Shown here: positions 12,251 through 12,943 of the stretch, piece by piece
How positions within the stretch are numbered: the first letter of the stretch is position 1
Layout of the letters: every line of letters starts with the position of its first letter
NCBI GenBank assembly: GCA_964504135.1
Contig: CAZDCW010000037.1
Span: 1 to 12,943, forward strand
Direction of reading: 5' to 3'
Length of the DNA: 12,943 nucleotides
DNA from: JACPTG01 sp964504135
Lineage (GTDB): Archaea; Nanobdellota; Nanobdellia; Woesearchaeales; UBA10216
The notes under the pieces: generated by a model
The model's input: only the letters and a program-made list of their open reading frames with translations
Databases searched by the model: none
Told to the model about the DNA's origin: nothing
Program-made: the position numbers and the translations under genes

Positions 12251-12397
12251 ATGTGCAGATTAGTGACATGCGTATTGACATCAAAGGACCCTTTTGATCT
12301 GCTTGACGAGCTGATTCCCCCCAAAATGCCTACAAGAAAGGTTACAGAAAAGGAATGGAAGGAGCTTACAAAAGGCATACATGTGGATTTAGACTAG
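12251..12397 (+). CDS. 48-aa hypothetical protein divergent from eS8
   Basis: Small frame with ATG at 12251, 27 nt from a TATA-like box; an in-frame ATG at 12230 overlaps that box and is less likely. The product begins MCRLVTCVLTS, then DPFDLLDELIPPKMPTRKVT, and ends in a charged stretch (EKEWKELTKGIHVDLD). The acidic/basic balance, soluble character and absence of rare residues look protein-like, and the region is otherwise non-coding, but the frame is short. Function unknown; it may be a small soluble protein transcribed with the SmAP-eL37 unit. Confidence 0.45.
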   Translation: MCRLVTCVLTSKDPFDLLDELIPPKMPTRKVTEKEWKELTKGIHVDLD

Positions 12398-12463
12398 CGG
12401 CTCAAGGACAAGGGTTATCCTTTTCTGGCAGTTCTTGCAGTAAAAAACGTATTTGGTTATCAT
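12389..12463 (-). CDS. Possible 24-aa CxxC micropeptide
   Basis: ATG at 12463 to TAA at 12389-12391. The peptide MITKYVFYCKNCQKRITLVL plus four residues carries one CxxC knuckle in a basic context, like half of a zinc ribbon. It overlaps the end of the 48-aa frame by 9 nt on the opposite strand. No clear ribosome site or well-placed TATA box is seen, so it may be chance or the remnant of a larger zinc-ribbon gene. Confidence 0.2.
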   Translation of the reverse strand: MITKYVFYCKNCQKRITLVLEPLV

Positions 12464-12500
12464 CTCAAGACCTGCACTTAACTATTTTGCCATGGCAAAC

Positions 12501-12508
12501 TTTATATA
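12501..12508 (+). promoter_or_regulatory. TATA box of SmAP-eL37 operon
   Basis: TTTATATA exactly 30 nt upstream of GTG 12531. It lies inside the longer frame that begins at ATG 12492, so it decides the start of the SmAP gene. Confidence 0.75.
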
Positions 12509-12530
12509 CTGCCCGGATTCCCGGCTTGTC

Positions 12531-12758
12531 GTGACAATTGAAGACAGGCCTTTGGATGCCCTGAACCAGGCGAGGAACAAGAGGGTTCTTGTTGAGCTTA
12601 AGGGTGGCAAGCAATATGTCGGGAAGCTCAGGGCTTTTGACATTCACGTTAACGTTGTCCTTGAGGATGCTGAGGAACGCGCAGATGGCGAGACCAAGAG
12701 GAAGCTCGGAATGGTCTTCATCCGCGGAGACACCATAATAATCATTTCTCCTGAGTGA
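12531..12758 (+). CDS. lsm: Sm-like archaeal protein (SmAP/LSm)
   Basis: 75 aa from GTG at 12531, matching the typical SmAP length. Upstream in-frame starts (12453, 12492) would add residues not seen in the family and lie upstream of the TATA box. Sm1 motif: RPLDALNQARNKRVLVELKG, then GKQYVGKLRAFDIHVNVVLE with the FDxHxN RNA-binding signature. Sm2 motif: GMVFIRGDTIIIIS with the IRGD Arg-Gly pair. The protein forms ring-shaped heptamers that bind U-rich RNA. Followed after 5 nt by the eL37 gene, the usual archaeal pairing, so the two are one leaderless operon. Confidence 0.96.
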   Translation: MTIEDRPLDALNQARNKRVLVELKGGKQYVGKLRAFDIHVNVVLEDAEERADGETKRKLGMVFIRGDTIIIISPE

Positions 12759-12763
12759 GCATT

Positions 12764-12928
12764 ATGTCTAAGGGCACACCTTCAATGGGCAAGAAGTCCG
12801 GCAAGAAGAACATGATTCACTGCCGCAGATGCAGCAAGCGCTCATATCACCTCAGCAAGAAGAGGTGCAGCAGTTGGGGCTACGGCAAGTCAGCCAGGCT
12901 GCGCGGCTTCAACTGGCAGAAGAAGTAG
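12764..12928 (+). CDS. rpl37e: Ribosomal protein eL37 with altered zinc site
   Basis: 54 aa. SKGTPSMGKKSGKKNMIHC at the N terminus and the RRCSKRSYHLSKKRC block identify eL37, a zinc-knuckle protein of the large subunit that contacts 23S rRNA. Three cysteines are present, Cys20, Cys23 and Cys35, but the fourth ligand position is Trp38 (codon TGG at 12875-12877) where the family has CxxC. The C terminus GYGKSARLRGFNWQKK is normal. The gene is translated with SmAP, 5 nt downstream. The substitution may be a real loss of zinc binding or a single-base error (TGC to TGG). Confidence 0.95.
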   Translation: MSKGTPSMGKKSGKKNMIHCRRCSKRSYHLSKKRCSSWGYGKSARLRGFNWQKK

Positions 12929-12943
12929 ATGCACAACAGCCGT
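12929..12943 (+). CDS. Possible start of a further operon gene (partial)
   Basis: ATG immediately after the eL37 stop opens a frame (MHNSR) that runs off the window. The tight placement fits continuation of the SmAP-eL37 operon, but five codons cannot identify a product and it may be chance. Confidence 0.25.

Noticed and set aside
12453..12530. N-terminal extension of the SmAP protein from ATG 12453 or 12492
   Set aside because: The TATA box lies inside this stretch, 30 nt before GTG 12531, and SmAP proteins normally begin close to the RPLDALN motif.

Overview
The window is archaeal chromosome, probably from a small-genome (DPANN-like) lineage; the exact phylum cannot be fixed from sequence alone. 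Archaeal markers are eS8, eL37, an Sm-like (SmAP) protein, a Dph2-type diphthamide enzyme, archaeal-type MetRS with a C-terminal EMAP/OB domain, and strong TATA boxes. For nine genes the first base of a T-rich TATA octamer lies exactly 30 nt upstream of the start codon, which indicates mostly leaderless transcripts and fixes several start sites.

Left flank (1-1827): a secreted, Cys-rich surface protein and a translationally coupled four-helix membrane protein, followed by tRNA-Gln(CUG) at 1828-1900.

Accessory block (1901-5528): directly behind the tRNA lie three tandem, visibly more A+T-rich cassettes. Each ends in a 48-nt direct repeat (2650-2697, 4272-4319, 5481-5528). The right end of the repeat copies the 3' end of the tRNA gene (core CCCGGGGCTATTT); the left two thirds is shared among the repeats but not obviously with the tRNA. 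Each cassette begins with a leftward gene whose stop codon lies 5-16 nt past the preceding repeat or tRNA core. Contents: (A) a small basic protein divergent from a winged-helix regulator; (B) a class II Fic protein divergent from a YbaK/ProX-type trans-editing deacylase; (C) an overlapping wHTH-nucleotidyltransferase (MNT)/HEPN pair with tandem operators. No integrase is visible. This looks like a tRNA-anchored, integron-like series of toxin-antitoxin or defence cassettes mobilised in trans, or a series of decayed integrative elements, and is the main discovery candidate.

Right flank (5529-12943): an HTH/coiled-coil protein; a leftward pair of small membrane proteins; a double zinc-ribbon protein; a small hypothetical protein; methionyl-tRNA synthetase interrupted near its C terminus by an apparent one-base deletion; a small membrane protein; a leftward YdjM/DUF457-like membrane hydrolase; the leftward eS8-short Dph2 operon; a 48-aa ORF divergent from eS8; and the rightward SmAP-eL37 operon. 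Oddities are a Dph2 lacking its N-terminal domain and first cluster cysteine, and an eL37 whose fourth zinc cysteine is tryptophan.
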